Assembly: GCA_031367345.1 (NCBI GenBank)
Contig: JANLPR010000125.1
Coordinates: 1 to 15,525 of the forward strand
Direction: 5' to 3'
DNA from: JADKIH01 sp031367345
Lineage (GTDB): Bacteria > Bacteroidota > Bacteroidia > AKYH767-A > 2013-40CM-41-45
Length of the DNA: 15,525 bases
In this document: positions 7,686-15,300 of the stretch, piece by piece
How positions within the stretch are numbered: position 1 is the first letter of the stretch
Layout of the letters: each line of letters begins with the position of its first letter
The notes under the pieces: generated by a model
The model's input: only the letters and a program-made list of their open reading frames with translations
Told to the model about the DNA's origin: nothing
Database searches by the model: none
Position numbers and translations under genes: made by a program

Positions 7686-8721
7686 CCGTATCAAAATAAA
7701 TCTTATAAAATTTCCGACCGTCTTTTTCAACTCCTTTTTCAATCAGATTTTTATCGCCATGTATGTAGATATGAAAGTTTTTGTCAAGTTTCAAAACGCT
7801 CTTGAATACTTTCGTTTGTTTTTTTACTGCCGGTTTCGATATGTCGAACTGATCGTTTATTTCTATTTCATTGTCTTCTCGATAGTTTGTGTCATACTTT
7901 TGAAACGATTTAATAATTTCTTTATCTTGAAATACTTTTTTCTCAAAATCTTTTTTGTCAAACGTGTCATTGTTTTTAAAATAGTCTACCGAACGATTGA
8001 GCAAATCAATTTGATCGGTCTTGCTCACTTCAAAATCTTCTGTCATTTGCTTAACAACAAAATTCTTTGCAATGCCGAGAAATTCTTTCGTTTGATGAAA
8101 ATCATTGTTCACAGGTTTTACATGGAGAAATTCATCTTTCCAATACTGCGCTTCAGATGATTTATTTAAATTGTCGATGATAGCAATTTTAAATCCTGTA
8201 TCGCTATCAGTATTAAAAATCAAGCATCCTTTGTCGAGTTTATTGGTATTAATTCCTTCTTCGCTCGATACATTAAAAACTTTATTTTTATGTTTCACTT
8301 TCAGGAACGTGTCTTTGGTTTCGGATTTAAAAAGTCCGATAGCTTCAAACGATTCGTCATCGAGTATGAGTCCGTCGAAGTAAACCACATACAATTCCCC
8401 GCCATTAATTTTTGGATGATCGGAACAGCCGTACAAATGTTTTGCAATATTTTTACTTGCACTAAAGAAGTTCCTTTTCTCTTTGAATATTTTAGTGCAA
8501 AAAGAAAAAAGTTCATTCAGCTCCAAATCTGAGTCGTGACAAAATTCATATATTTCTTCACCTTTTATAGAGGAGAGGAAATATTTTAGCAAAGCTTCCA
8601 CCGTATCATCATCCGGTTGATCCATCACGGCCTCAGAAAGTTCAACACCTTCGTCGAGCGATTTATTGCCTACATAATGAACTGCTAGTTGACGGATTTG
8701 AGTGTTGGTGGAGTGGATCAT
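7678..8721 (-). CDS. NdpA-type (37-kDa) nucleoid-associated protein
   Basis: This 347-residue acidic cytoplasmic protein fits the NdpA/YejK nucleoid-associated family in length (E. coli YejK has about 335). The pattern also fits. An N-terminal segment recognises itself as I-R-Q-L-A-V-H-Y-V-G-N-K, followed by LLKYFLSSIKGEEIYEF and an HLYGCSDHPKINGGELYVVY segment. A central beta-rich part has the KGCLIFN-type strand and GFKIAIIDN. The C-terminal half is helical, and the end KDGRKFYKIYF is typical of the Bacteroidota branch. Family members bind DNA, but their cellular job is poorly defined; some accessory copies occur near mobile elements. The ATG at 8721 follows a perfect -7 box by about 25 bp, which supports this start. 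Confidence 0.82.
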   Translation of the reverse strand: MIHSTNTQIRQLAVHYVGNKSLDEGVELSEAVMDQPDDDTVEALLKYFLSSIKGEEIYEFCHDSDLELNELFSFCTKIFKEKRNFFSASKNIAKHLYGCSDHPKINGGELYVVYFDGLILDDESFEAIGLFKSETKDTFLKVKHKNKVFNVSSEEGINTNKLDKGCLIFNTDSDTGFKIAIIDNLNKSSEAQYWKDEFLHVKPVNNDFHQTKEFLGIAKNFVVKQMTEDFEVSKTDQIDLLNRSVDYFKNNDTFDKKDFEKKVFQDKEIIKSFQKYDTNYREDNEIEINDQFDISKPAVKKQTKVFKSVLKLDKNFHIYIHGDKNLIEKGVEKDGRKFYKIYFDTEA

Positions 8722-8746
8722 TTTGATAGAAGGTAATAAGTCAGTG

Positions 8747-8754
8747 CAAATATA
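8747..8754 (-). promoter_or_regulatory. Perfect -7 box TATATTTG for the NdpA-like gene
   Basis: On the minus strand TATATTTG is an exact TAnnTTTG match and would give a leader of about 20 nt before the ATG at 8721. The nearest upstream TTG (8781-8783) is a few bases farther than usual for the -33 element. Confidence 0.55.
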
Positions 8755-8838
8755 GTCTTTATTGAATTTGATTTGTCGATCAACTTATTTCATTGATTAA
8801 GGAGTTCTATAAAAATTAAATTACCGAGTGGTGATTTC

Positions 8839-8856
8839 CTAAGTAGAAGTACTTAG
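8839..8856. repeat. Small perfect hairpin CTAAGTA-GAAG-TACTTAG
   Basis: A 7-bp stem with a 4-base loop in the 270-bp spacer between the two minus-strand genes. There is no T-run on either side, so it is not a convincing terminator. Its role is unknown. Confidence 0.3.
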
Positions 8857-8991
8857 CATTATCAAATTAATATAATATTTTTCTTCAGCGTTGTGAAAAA
8901 AAATCAGTTCAATTTCAATTCTGCTAGTTTAAAAAATCAATAGCTCGACTGTTGATCATTCTACTTTACAAATGAAAATAAATAAATCGAC

Positions 8992-11217
8992 TTATTTTTC
9001 AGCTACCGCTATAATATATTTTCTTTTGTTCATGTTGTTAATTGCAGAATAAATATTTTGAACATCCATTGCATTTTCCGCTTTAACATTTTCGACAGGC
9101 ACAACAAAATCGGAATAAATAATAATACTAGTTGAATCTTTTTGTTCAAGATTAACAAGATAGTATCCTAATGAGTTTTTTATGGTATCGGCTAATTGAA
9201 ACGAAGGGTCAAGTTTAATAGGTTTGTCAAATTTCAAATAGAATTTGTGAGTATCTTGAAACTTGAAATCTGGATAGTAAGAAAGTTGCCGATTTCTAGC
9301 AGTGAAATTATTGTCTGTAATTTCATTAAACCAGCCATCAAGATTAAAACTGAATGTGTTTTCAGATTCTTTAGTCAAAAAATTAGCGTTTGAAAAATTT
9401 ACATTAAAACTTGACTCAAATGGGTACTCATTGCTGATAGTATTTTTTGTAAAAGGGTTTTGAGTCGTTAATGGTTTTAGGTCATTGAATGACTGATAAT
9501 ATTTTGGATTTACAGTTGTATCTCTAGACCCATAAAGATAATATCCTCTAATCAAAGTAGAAAATTGTCCTTTCAAAATTGTTTTACCTGAATAATTCAT
9601 TGCTAGGTTTGAGAATGAGATAGAGGCCATTCCGTTTGTTTTTCTGCTATTGTCTTTTACAGTACTAGTAGGTGTTTCAGAAACGGGATATTTTATTTTC
9701 GGAACTATATCAAGTTTATTTTCAACCGGTAAATGTTGATTTGCTAATTCAATTATTGTTCCTTCATGATAGAACGGAAACTCGTTTGTTTCATACCCAA
9801 AACGACTTCCTTTTGGGTAATAAAAAATATATGAATTTGCAAAAGGGATGGCGAAATATTCTGAGCCCAAACCTATTGGTTCGTATTTGTCAATGTCAAA
9901 TCTATCTGTACGTTTATCGCCAATAAATCCGAGATAATAGACCGTGTCTAGTCTTAGTAAAAGTTCACTATAAAAATTAAATCGGCTTATGTATCTTAGT
10001 TTTTTTTCTTCAATGTTATTTCCAAGTTTTTCAAGTTTTCCGTCGGTGCCATCTACATAATTAACATCATTATCGTATAAAAAATTTTCATTTACGTCGT
10101 GCTGAATAAATGACATCAATTGTGGTGTATTTGTATTGGGGTGTAATGATTTGATGTTATTGTAATATTTAGTAATAACAATGTTTTTTTTATCTTGTTT
10201 AAGTGTATGGAGTTTTAAATCATCATCTTGGTAGTTGAGATTTTTTGCTAAAAACATAAACCAAGGATAGGCGATTGGAGTATTAAGTACGCTATTTGTG
10301 TTTTCTTTTACATAATCCATGTGATGGTCATAAAAAGTAATATAAGGTAATTCTTTCACAGGAAAAGCGCCGACTTCATCAATGCCTCCTTTCAAATCTT
10401 TGGCAACAAAATTATAGTCTCTCGATTTTACATTTAGATTTTTATTAATAATTGTATCTAATATTTCTGCTCCGTTGTGACATAAAATCATTTTATTGCT
10501 TACTAATGCTTCTCTAAAACATAGTTTAAAATTTTCTTTAGGAAAAATCCCGTTAAAATAAATTTTATTAGAAGGTTCAAACGTGTAGCTTCCTTCGTAT
10601 GAATAATCTAGTTGTAATTCATCGCCTGGCTCAAGATTTTGGATTGTAAAGTTCCATTTATAAAATGTAGATTGGCGAGTACTTGTTGATCTATGGAAAT
10701 CTTCAATCTCCTCACTAATAGTAGCCGGAATTATTTTACCGTCAGGTTTTACTATTCGACCTGCGAAATATCTAATACAATTAAATTCACCGACAGGTAA
10801 CTTAAAGCGATGAAGAGTATCAAGAGTCGAGGTAAGTAATTTATCGTGGACAGGATCGAAGCTTTCGGGGAGACTGAATTTACTACCTTTTGTTATTCCC
10901 TCTTTACTAAGAAATTTAATTCTGATAAATCGTTGTATAATTGGCGTAATGCCTTCACTATTACTACCAATAATGTAATAGTTTCCTAGTTGATAATAAT
11001 TATTGTAGAGAGGAACTTTGTTTCCGCTTGCATTGTAAATTAATTCATCGTTAAGAATTACTGCGTCTTGATTTTTATATTTGTCTTCTACTGCAATCGG
11101 TTCCGGATTTACAGTGCTCCACTGATAATTATATTTGCGATAGCTAAAACTTTGGCTCAATGCATTGAAGGAAAATAGTAGAAGGGGAAGAAAGAGAAAA
11201 TATTTTTTTAAGGACAT
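8992..11217 (-). CDS. Exported DUF3857-family protein with a degenerate transglutaminase-like region
   Basis: This is a 741-residue periplasmic protein. The signal peptide MSLKKYFLFLPLLLFSFNAL is cut near SQ22. Residues of about 25-290 match the DUF3857 layout: IIQRFIRIKFLSKEGI, FAGRIVKPDGKIIPA, and LEPGDELQLDYSYEGSY with an acid-rich core. Residues 310-490 occupy the place of the transglutaminase core that normally follows. The usual Cys-loop (G-x-C-x-D/E, then a helix) corresponds to RYISRFNFYSELLLRLD (408-424), with no Cys. The normal His strand (FNHVVV-like) corresponds to SEYFAIPFANS, with no His. It therefore looks catalytically dead. The C-terminal 250 residues are beta-rich, like the usual DUF3858-type tail. 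The family is common in Bacteroidota but its function is not settled. A weak -7-like TATATTTA lies at 11304-11297. Confidence 0.83.
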   Translation of the reverse strand: MSLKKYFLFLPLLLFSFNALSQSFSYRKYNYQWSTVNPEPIAVEDKYKNQDAVILNDELIYNASGNKVPLYNNYYQLGNYYIIGSNSEGITPIIQRFIRIKFLSKEGITKGSKFSLPESFDPVHDKLLTSTLDTLHRFKLPVGEFNCIRYFAGRIVKPDGKIIPATISEEIEDFHRSTSTRQSTFYKWNFTIQNLEPGDELQLDYSYEGSYTFEPSNKIYFNGIFPKENFKLCFREALVSNKMILCHNGAEILDTIINKNLNVKSRDYNFVAKDLKGGIDEVGAFPVKELPYITFYDHHMDYVKENTNSVLNTPIAYPWFMFLAKNLNYQDDDLKLHTLKQDKKNIVITKYYNNIKSLHPNTNTPQLMSFIQHDVNENFLYDNDVNYVDGTDGKLEKLGNNIEEKKLRYISRFNFYSELLLRLDTVYYLGFIGDKRTDRFDIDKYEPIGLGSEYFAIPFANSYIFYYPKGSRFGYETNEFPFYHEGTIIELANQHLPVENKLDIVPKIKYPVSETPTSTVKDNSRKTNGMASISFSNLAMNYSGKTILKGQFSTLIRGYYLYGSRDTTVNPKYYQSFNDLKPLTTQNPFTKNTISNEYPFESSFNVNFSNANFLTKESENTFSFNLDGWFNEITDNNFTARNRQLSYYPDFKFQDTHKFYLKFDKPIKLDPSFQLADTIKNSLGYYLVNLEQKDSTSIIIYSDFVVPVENVKAENAMDVQNIYSAINNMNKRKYIIAVAEK

Positions 11218-11385
11218 ACTTCTAAGTTGTTTAAAGTTTATGATTAAAAATTATTGACAGCAGTTGTAATAAGCGATTAAATTGTGGATAGGGTGGTAAA
11301 TATAGTAAGGGGAATGGAATATAGCAATTCAGGGAAAAATAGTTAAATATCGGAGAGAGAGATCAAAACCATTTCAGAATTAAAA

Positions 11386-11940
11386 GTGAGCAGCGATAAA
11401 AAAGTGGTAGTGCGCGATTTGTTTGTTGTAGGATGTGAGACCGGTTTACGTTTCAGTAATTTCTCACGATTGCAGCCACATCATATCAAAGCCGACCGAA
11501 TAGAGATGAATCAGAAAAAGACATCGCAGAAAGTGATTGTTCCGGTGTGTACCGATCTGCAACGAAAAATACTGAAGAAATTTAATAATCAATTACCGCA
11601 AGTGGAGAACGTCACCGAATTCAATAAGATCATACGCGAGCTTTGTGAGCATGCGAACATTACAGAAGAAGTAACGATGCTAAGAAACATTGCTAATGTA
11701 AAGCAAGAAGTAGTTTCCAAGAAGTATGAGTTAGTGACCATCCATACATGCCGACGATCATTTTGTACAAATCATTTCCTGAATCGTATGCCCGTCACGC
11801 TCATCATGGCCATCTCCGGCCACAAAACCGAGCGCGCCTTTATGCGTTACTTAAAGATTGATAATAGCAAGAAAGTAGATATGTTTCGGGAGAATATGGA
11901 GAAGAGGGTGAGCGGGGAGAGTGTGAGAAACATTGAGTAA
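11386..11940 (+). pseudogene. Tyrosine recombinase (phage/transposon integrase type) reduced to its catalytic domain
   Basis: The 184 residues from GTG 11386 are the catalytic domain of a tyrosine recombinase. R22 lies in TGLRFSN, the beta-hairpin lysines are K44-K45 (NQKKTSQKVIVPV), H120-x-x-R123 is in IHTCRRSF, H146 is in SGHKTE, and the nucleophile Y155 is in FMRYLKI. The wording RDLFVVGCETGLRFSN is close to Bacteroidota integrases of mobile elements, where GLR-Y/F-S-D is usual; here Asp is Asn. Full-length enzymes have about 400 residues with arm- and core-binding domains in front. The frame opens only at 11347, after a TAA at 11344-11346, so those domains are absent and there is no good ATG start. 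I read it as a 5'-truncated remnant. It lacks features that would suggest an integron integrase. Confidence 0.78.
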
Positions 11941-12386
11941 TCAGTCAAAGTAAAGAATCATCTATTATTTAGTTGAAATGAAAAATAGGTGCATATTGCC
12001 AGTGGGAATAGCACAATGAAAAGCACTTGTGTTTTTTAGAGTGATATTGGCTAAATAAAATGCTGACAATTGAAGTCCTGATTTCGATTTATTTATAAAC
12101 GTAATAGGTGAAATGCAATACATTTTTATATATTCGTGCAGCTTACATTGAATATAGTTGGAGTGGAAGAGTTGTGGAAATTTTGGTTAGTAGGTCAGAG
12201 TTGAGTTGTTGAATTTTTGATTGTGATATTTTAATTTAAGAGTTTAGGATTTAGATAGGCATTACAGTTAGAAAGTGATCAAGAATATTTTAAAATTTGT
12301 AGATTTGAGAAAGGCAATAAAAACTATTATTATGCGTAAAGTGAATGTTGCTGATTGGTATACGCAGGAGTTGCGGTTAGCGGAAT
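11941..12386. other. 446-bp AT-rich spacer left of the mobile block
   Basis: No coding frame worth calling. Near the right end TGCGTA (12333-12338) and TACGCA (12361-12366) form an inverted repeat 22 bp apart. GTTAGC occurs at 12376-12381, eleven bases before the GTTAGC that opens the mobile block. These could belong to an older recombination site, but no attC-like right arm matching the one at 15272-15294 is present here. Confidence 0.4.
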
Positions 12387-12400
12387 GTTAGCTGTAATGC

Positions 12401-12429
12401 TTGGGCGACAGTGCTAACTATTAACTTTG
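12401..12429 (+). promoter_or_regulatory. Promoter inside the left end of the mobile block
   Basis: TTG (12401-12403) is followed after 18 bp by TAACTTTG (12422-12429), an exact TAnnTTTG -7 box. A start of transcription near 12435 would leave almost no leader for an ATG at 12439, but about 34 nt for the ATG at 12469. This argues for the second start. Confidence 0.55.
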
Positions 12430-12438
12430 GAGCATGAA

Positions 12439-13617
12439 ATGAAACGACATAACAAAACAGGAATTAAAATGAAAGCAGTAGCCACACTAACAATTTTTGC
12501 TTCATTGACTGCAATTGGAGCAACGGCATTTTTTATCGGGACAGGTAAATCAGAAGCAACATCAGTTCAAGCAACCGAACAACAGCAGACAGTAGTTCGT
12601 GAGATGAAGACAACCGAACCAAATGACACTGTTGTCAAGACTGATAAAAAAGTTACTACAACTTTGGACTATTACAAATCAGCAGTTGATGAAATGACTG
12701 AAATGCTAAATGGGCAAAAACTTTTGAGTTTTAAGCGTGCAGTTTTTCTTACAGAGAACGCTTACTATAACGGACAATTGGACTAGGCAAGTTTCTTCAA
12801 TGAAATTGACAGAATAAAACTTATCATCAACAAAATGATTGTTGCAAAAAATTTGCAACGCTACAAGACAGCAGGCAATTGGGCAATCTTCACATATATG
12901 TCGGACACTATTCCTGAAAACAATTTCCAACCTTACTCATACGACTTTGAAAATTTTATGGGAGACAAGGATTATCAAAGTTTTATGGTTTCCAATTTGC
13001 TGAAAACAAAAAAAGGAAATTGTCATTCACTTCCGTATCTCTACAAAATACTTGCAGACGAAGTAAATGTAGAGGCATTTATTGCAACAGCACCAATGCA
13101 CTGTTTCATCAAACACAAAGACGAACAAGGACAATGGTGGAATCTTGAAATGACGAGCGGAACATTTTCACGGACAAGTTTCATCATGGAATCATTCAAT
13201 GTTTCAGATGCAGGAATGGAAAGTGGACTTTATATGAAACCTCTTTCAGAAAAGGAATCGGTTGCACTTTGTTTGCTTGACCTTTTAGATTATTACGACA
13301 AGCAAAAAGAAATTTACTACGGTAGTTTTGTTCGTAAGACATATACAGAGGGATTGAAAGTTTATCCCAACAGTTTGTTGCAACTTGCAAAAGCGGATGA
13401 TGAAAAATACGAACTTGACAATGCAATGGAGAAGAAAGGGCTTAACGATTATGATAAAATAAAACCTTACCCCGAACTTGTAAAACAATTCGAAGAATAT
13501 AAAGCAACAAAAGATTACATCGCTAAAATTGGATATTCAAAACTCACGCCTGAACAATACAAAGAAAAAGTTCAGGCAATAAAAAAGGAACAACAGGTAG
13601 AAGCAAAAAAACAATAA
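12439..13617 (+). pseudogene. Membrane-anchored transglutaminase-like cysteine protein interrupted by one in-frame TAG
   Basis: A single reading frame runs from ATG 12439 (or more likely ATG 12469, MKAVATLTIF) to TAA 13617. It is broken only by TAG at 12784-12786, in NGQLD-TAG-ASFFNEID. The sense of the protein continues directly across the stop. A hydrophobic segment (AVATLTIFASLTAIGATAFF) near the N-terminus is a membrane anchor or signal. The downstream part has a transglutaminase-like triad: Cys in KKGNCHSLPYLY (codon 13021-13023), His in APMHCFIKH, and Glu in WWNLEMTSG. The C-terminus is helical and Lys/Glu-rich. The fold could act as a protease, amidase or acyltransferase; the substrate is unknown. 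A restart at ATG 12835 would keep all three catalytic residues but lose the membrane part. The stop may be mutation, read-through or a sequencing error. Confidence 0.72.
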
Positions 13618-13643
13618 CTTTAACAATTCAAAATTTCAAAAAA

Positions 13644-14702
13644 ATGAAATCAGCAATCAAAACATTTTTATTAGTTGTGGCTACCGCCACAACTAATAAT
13701 ATCGTCATTGCTCAAACGCCTTATGACGATTTTGCCCCAAGTAACAAGAAAAAGGAAATGTTGAAACTTCCCGAAACTACTTTTAGGGCTTACAATTCAG
13801 ATTCAACTAACAACATAAAGTATCTTGAATTGGATAAAGAGTTGCTTGCTGTATCTTACTATAATGAAAAGGATTCTGTTATTAAGAAAGTATTTCTAAA
13901 ACCATCAGATTTCAAGTGGTTATCTGTTGACCCTTTAGCAAGCAAGTATCCATCATTATCTCCTTATAATTATGTAGCAAACAATCCAATTCATTTTATT
14001 GACCCAGACGGCAGAGAAATTTGGATTGCCTACGGCAATGAGAAGATAAGATATGATAACGGAAAACTCTTTGGTGCGGATGGTAATGCGTATGCTGGTA
14101 GTGGCATAAAAAAAGATGGAAGCTATAAAGGTTTTTTAGGGCAAACTGTAAAAGCATTTGATGTAATTAACCAATCTGCTGAAGGTGCTTCTATGATGTC
14201 GGGATTACAATCTTCTGCAAATATTTTTACAATTCAAAAAGCATCTTCCTCGAGTTTCAATGAAAGCAATGTAAGAAAAGCATATGCAAATCAATGGCAA
14301 AGCGACCCATCTCTGAAATCTTCATATGATGCCCAAGTAAATGCAGGTATTGACTTTAGTGGTGGTTCAGGTGGAACAGTAAACTGGAATCCATCGGGAA
14401 CAGGTCTTTGGGAAGTTGGAGGACAGCAAGGTGTAAGACCAGCCGTTGATTTGGCTCACGAAATGTTTCATGGACTTGACGCAAATAATGGAATGTTGAA
14501 TGATAAAGATAATCAAGGTGTAAAAATGAGTGAATGGCAAGCTGTGTATCGTGAAAATATTTTGCGAGGAGATTTAAAAATTCCGTTAAGAACAAATTAC
14601 ATTGATGTTCAAGACCCATCGGGCAATAGTCTTAGAGGTGGTGGACCAAGTATGTTGGACAACAAAAATCAACCAATTCAACCAACTGACTACAAACATT
14701 GA
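13644..14702 (+). CDS. Short exported RHS-core protein with HExxH (M91-like) metallopeptidase domain, probable toxin
   Basis: This 352-residue protein has a signal peptide, MKSAIKTFLLVVATATTNNI then VIA, cut before Q24. Residues 94-123 are the end of an RHS-associated core (LSVDPLASKYPSLSPYNYVA, then NNPIHFIDPDG). This is the conserved junction after which RHS proteins carry variable toxin domains. The C-terminal part has H272-E-M-F-H276-x-x-D279 (LAHEMFHGLD), the zinc motif of M91-type effectors such as NleD. EWQAVYRENILRG and PLRTNY follow, in the order usual for that family. The long YD-repeat shell and an N-terminal delivery domain are missing: a signal peptide is joined almost directly to the core tail. 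The stop overlaps the start of the lipoprotein gene by one base, as in effector/immunity pairs. Zinc-dependent cleavage of a target protein is inferred. Confidence 0.78.
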   Translation: MKSAIKTFLLVVATATTNNIVIAQTPYDDFAPSNKKKEMLKLPETTFRAYNSDSTNNIKYLELDKELLAVSYYNEKDSVIKKVFLKPSDFKWLSVDPLASKYPSLSPYNYVANNPIHFIDPDGREIWIAYGNEKIRYDNGKLFGADGNAYAGSGIKKDGSYKGFLGQTVKAFDVINQSAEGASMMSGLQSSANIFTIQKASSSSFNESNVRKAYANQWQSDPSLKSSYDAQVNAGIDFSGGSGGTVNWNPSGTGLWEVGGQQGVRPAVDLAHEMFHGLDANNGMLNDKDNQGVKMSEWQAVYRENILRGDLKIPLRTNYIDVQDPSGNSLRGGGPSMLDNKNQPIQPTDYKH

Positions 14703-15142
14703 TGAAACAGACTATTCTATATTATTGTTTGCTTTTAGTTTCTGCTTGTTCAGTTTCTGGACAAATGGAAAAAACATCCTATAAAGTGGAGCAAAAAGGG
14801 AAAGTTAAAGAATATACTTTCCATATTCCTAAAGGGTATAAGTTTAATGGTTGGACAGGCGGTTATGAAAATGAAAAGCAATATTGGTATTCTGACTCTT
14901 CTGTTTTTTACATTACAAAAGCACATGGACTACCAAGTATAAATTACGAAAATATCAGAGATGTTGAAGGTGCAAATGCTAACAGAATGTTATTAGACAC
15001 CTTGACATTAGAAGGCAAAGACAAACAAGGATTGTATTGGAAGGATATTAAACAAAGTAATTTTAGTTATGGCTATTCAAGAGTTCCAACTGACAAGAAA
15101 GAAATTTTTGAAGCTATAATTAAAGAGATTGCTAAACATTGA
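14702..15142 (+). CDS. Lipoprotein, probable immunity partner of the RHS-core metallopeptidase
   Basis: I chose the ATG at 14702 (146 residues) over an in-frame TTG one codon earlier. It shares one base with the stop of the toxin gene (TGATG), so the two are probably translationally coupled. The start MKQTILYYCLLLVSAC ends in a lipobox with C16, so the protein would be lipid-anchored facing the periplasm. The mature part is a small beta-rich domain (TFHIPKGYKFNGWTGGYE, KQYWYSDSSVFYI, QGLYWKDIKQSNFSYGYSRV) ending in a helix (KEIFEAIIKEIAKH). I recognise no named immunity family. The call rests on position, overlap and the fact that the toxin is itself exported. It ends 26 bp before the right inverted repeat of the block. 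Confidence 0.65.
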   Translation: MKQTILYYCLLLVSACSVSGQMEKTSYKVEQKGKVKEYTFHIPKGYKFNGWTGGYENEKQYWYSDSSVFYITKAHGLPSINYENIRDVEGANANRMLLDTLTLEGKDKQGLYWKDIKQSNFSYGYSRVPTDKKEIFEAIIKEIAKH

Positions 15143-15173
15143 CCGACATTGCTTCGTGGACAGAGTAGCACTA

Positions 15174-15300
15174 CAGCTAACAGCGGGTTTAAGAAATTGG
15201 CGGTTCAGTGGTTAATTGAACATTTGTTCTTCGTATCAAGTGCAGTGCTGGTGGACAGTTTTGTGCTCCGAAATCGCCAACTTCTTAAACCCGCAAACCG
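15174..15300 (+). repeat. attC-like recombination site (imperfect 127-bp palindrome)
   Basis: CAGCTAAC (15174-15181) is the R''-like box. The left arm 15183-15205 (GCGGGTTTAAGAA, A, TTGGCGGTT) pairs with the right arm 15272-15294 at 21 of 23 positions. About 66 bp lie between the arms, including a small GAAC-ATTT-GTTC hairpin. The size is close to that of the long attC sites of chromosomal integrons. AAACCG after the right arm should run into GTTAGCTG in the circular form. In place it runs into GTCAAAC, where the IS1182-like element seems to start. CAGCTAAC differs from the textbook RYYYAAC box at its second base (AGCTAAC). Confidence 0.55.

Larger units (their letters stand above)
12387..15300 (+). 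mobile_element. Putative integron-type gene cassette (or similar terminal-inverted-repeat unit) with three genes
   Basis: The block opens with GTTAGCTGTAATGC (12387-12400). It closes with GCACTACAGCTAAC (15168-15181), which is the reverse complement at 13 of 14 positions. A 127-bp attC-like palindrome (15174-15300) follows. In an integron cassette the recombination point lies between G and TT of GTTRRRY, and the linear cassette carries the R' end at its start. Joining G15300 to T12388 would rebuild GTTAGCTG, the exact partner of CAGCTAAC at 15174. The genes inside all point the same way, are tightly packed, and stop 26 bp before the end. A three-gene block of about 2.9 kb is long for a cassette. 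The alternative is a non-autonomous transposon. No integron integrase is visible in the window. Confidence 0.55.

Noticed and set aside
7660..8160. A 166-codon plus-strand frame opposite the NdpA-like gene
   Set aside because: It is antisense to a well-supported gene and is rich in Phe, Ile and Val, as expected from reading its Lys/Asp/Glu codons backwards.
11386..11940. The recombinase as the integron integrase of the cassette block
   Set aside because: Its motifs (TGLRFSN, HTCRRSF, SGHKTERAF) are those of Bacteroidota mobile-element integrases, and it lacks a complete N-terminus; nothing points to IntI.
12427..12438. TTG at 12427 as the start of the transglutaminase-like gene
   Set aside because: It lies inside the TAACTTTG promoter box; ATG 12469 or 12439 is more likely.
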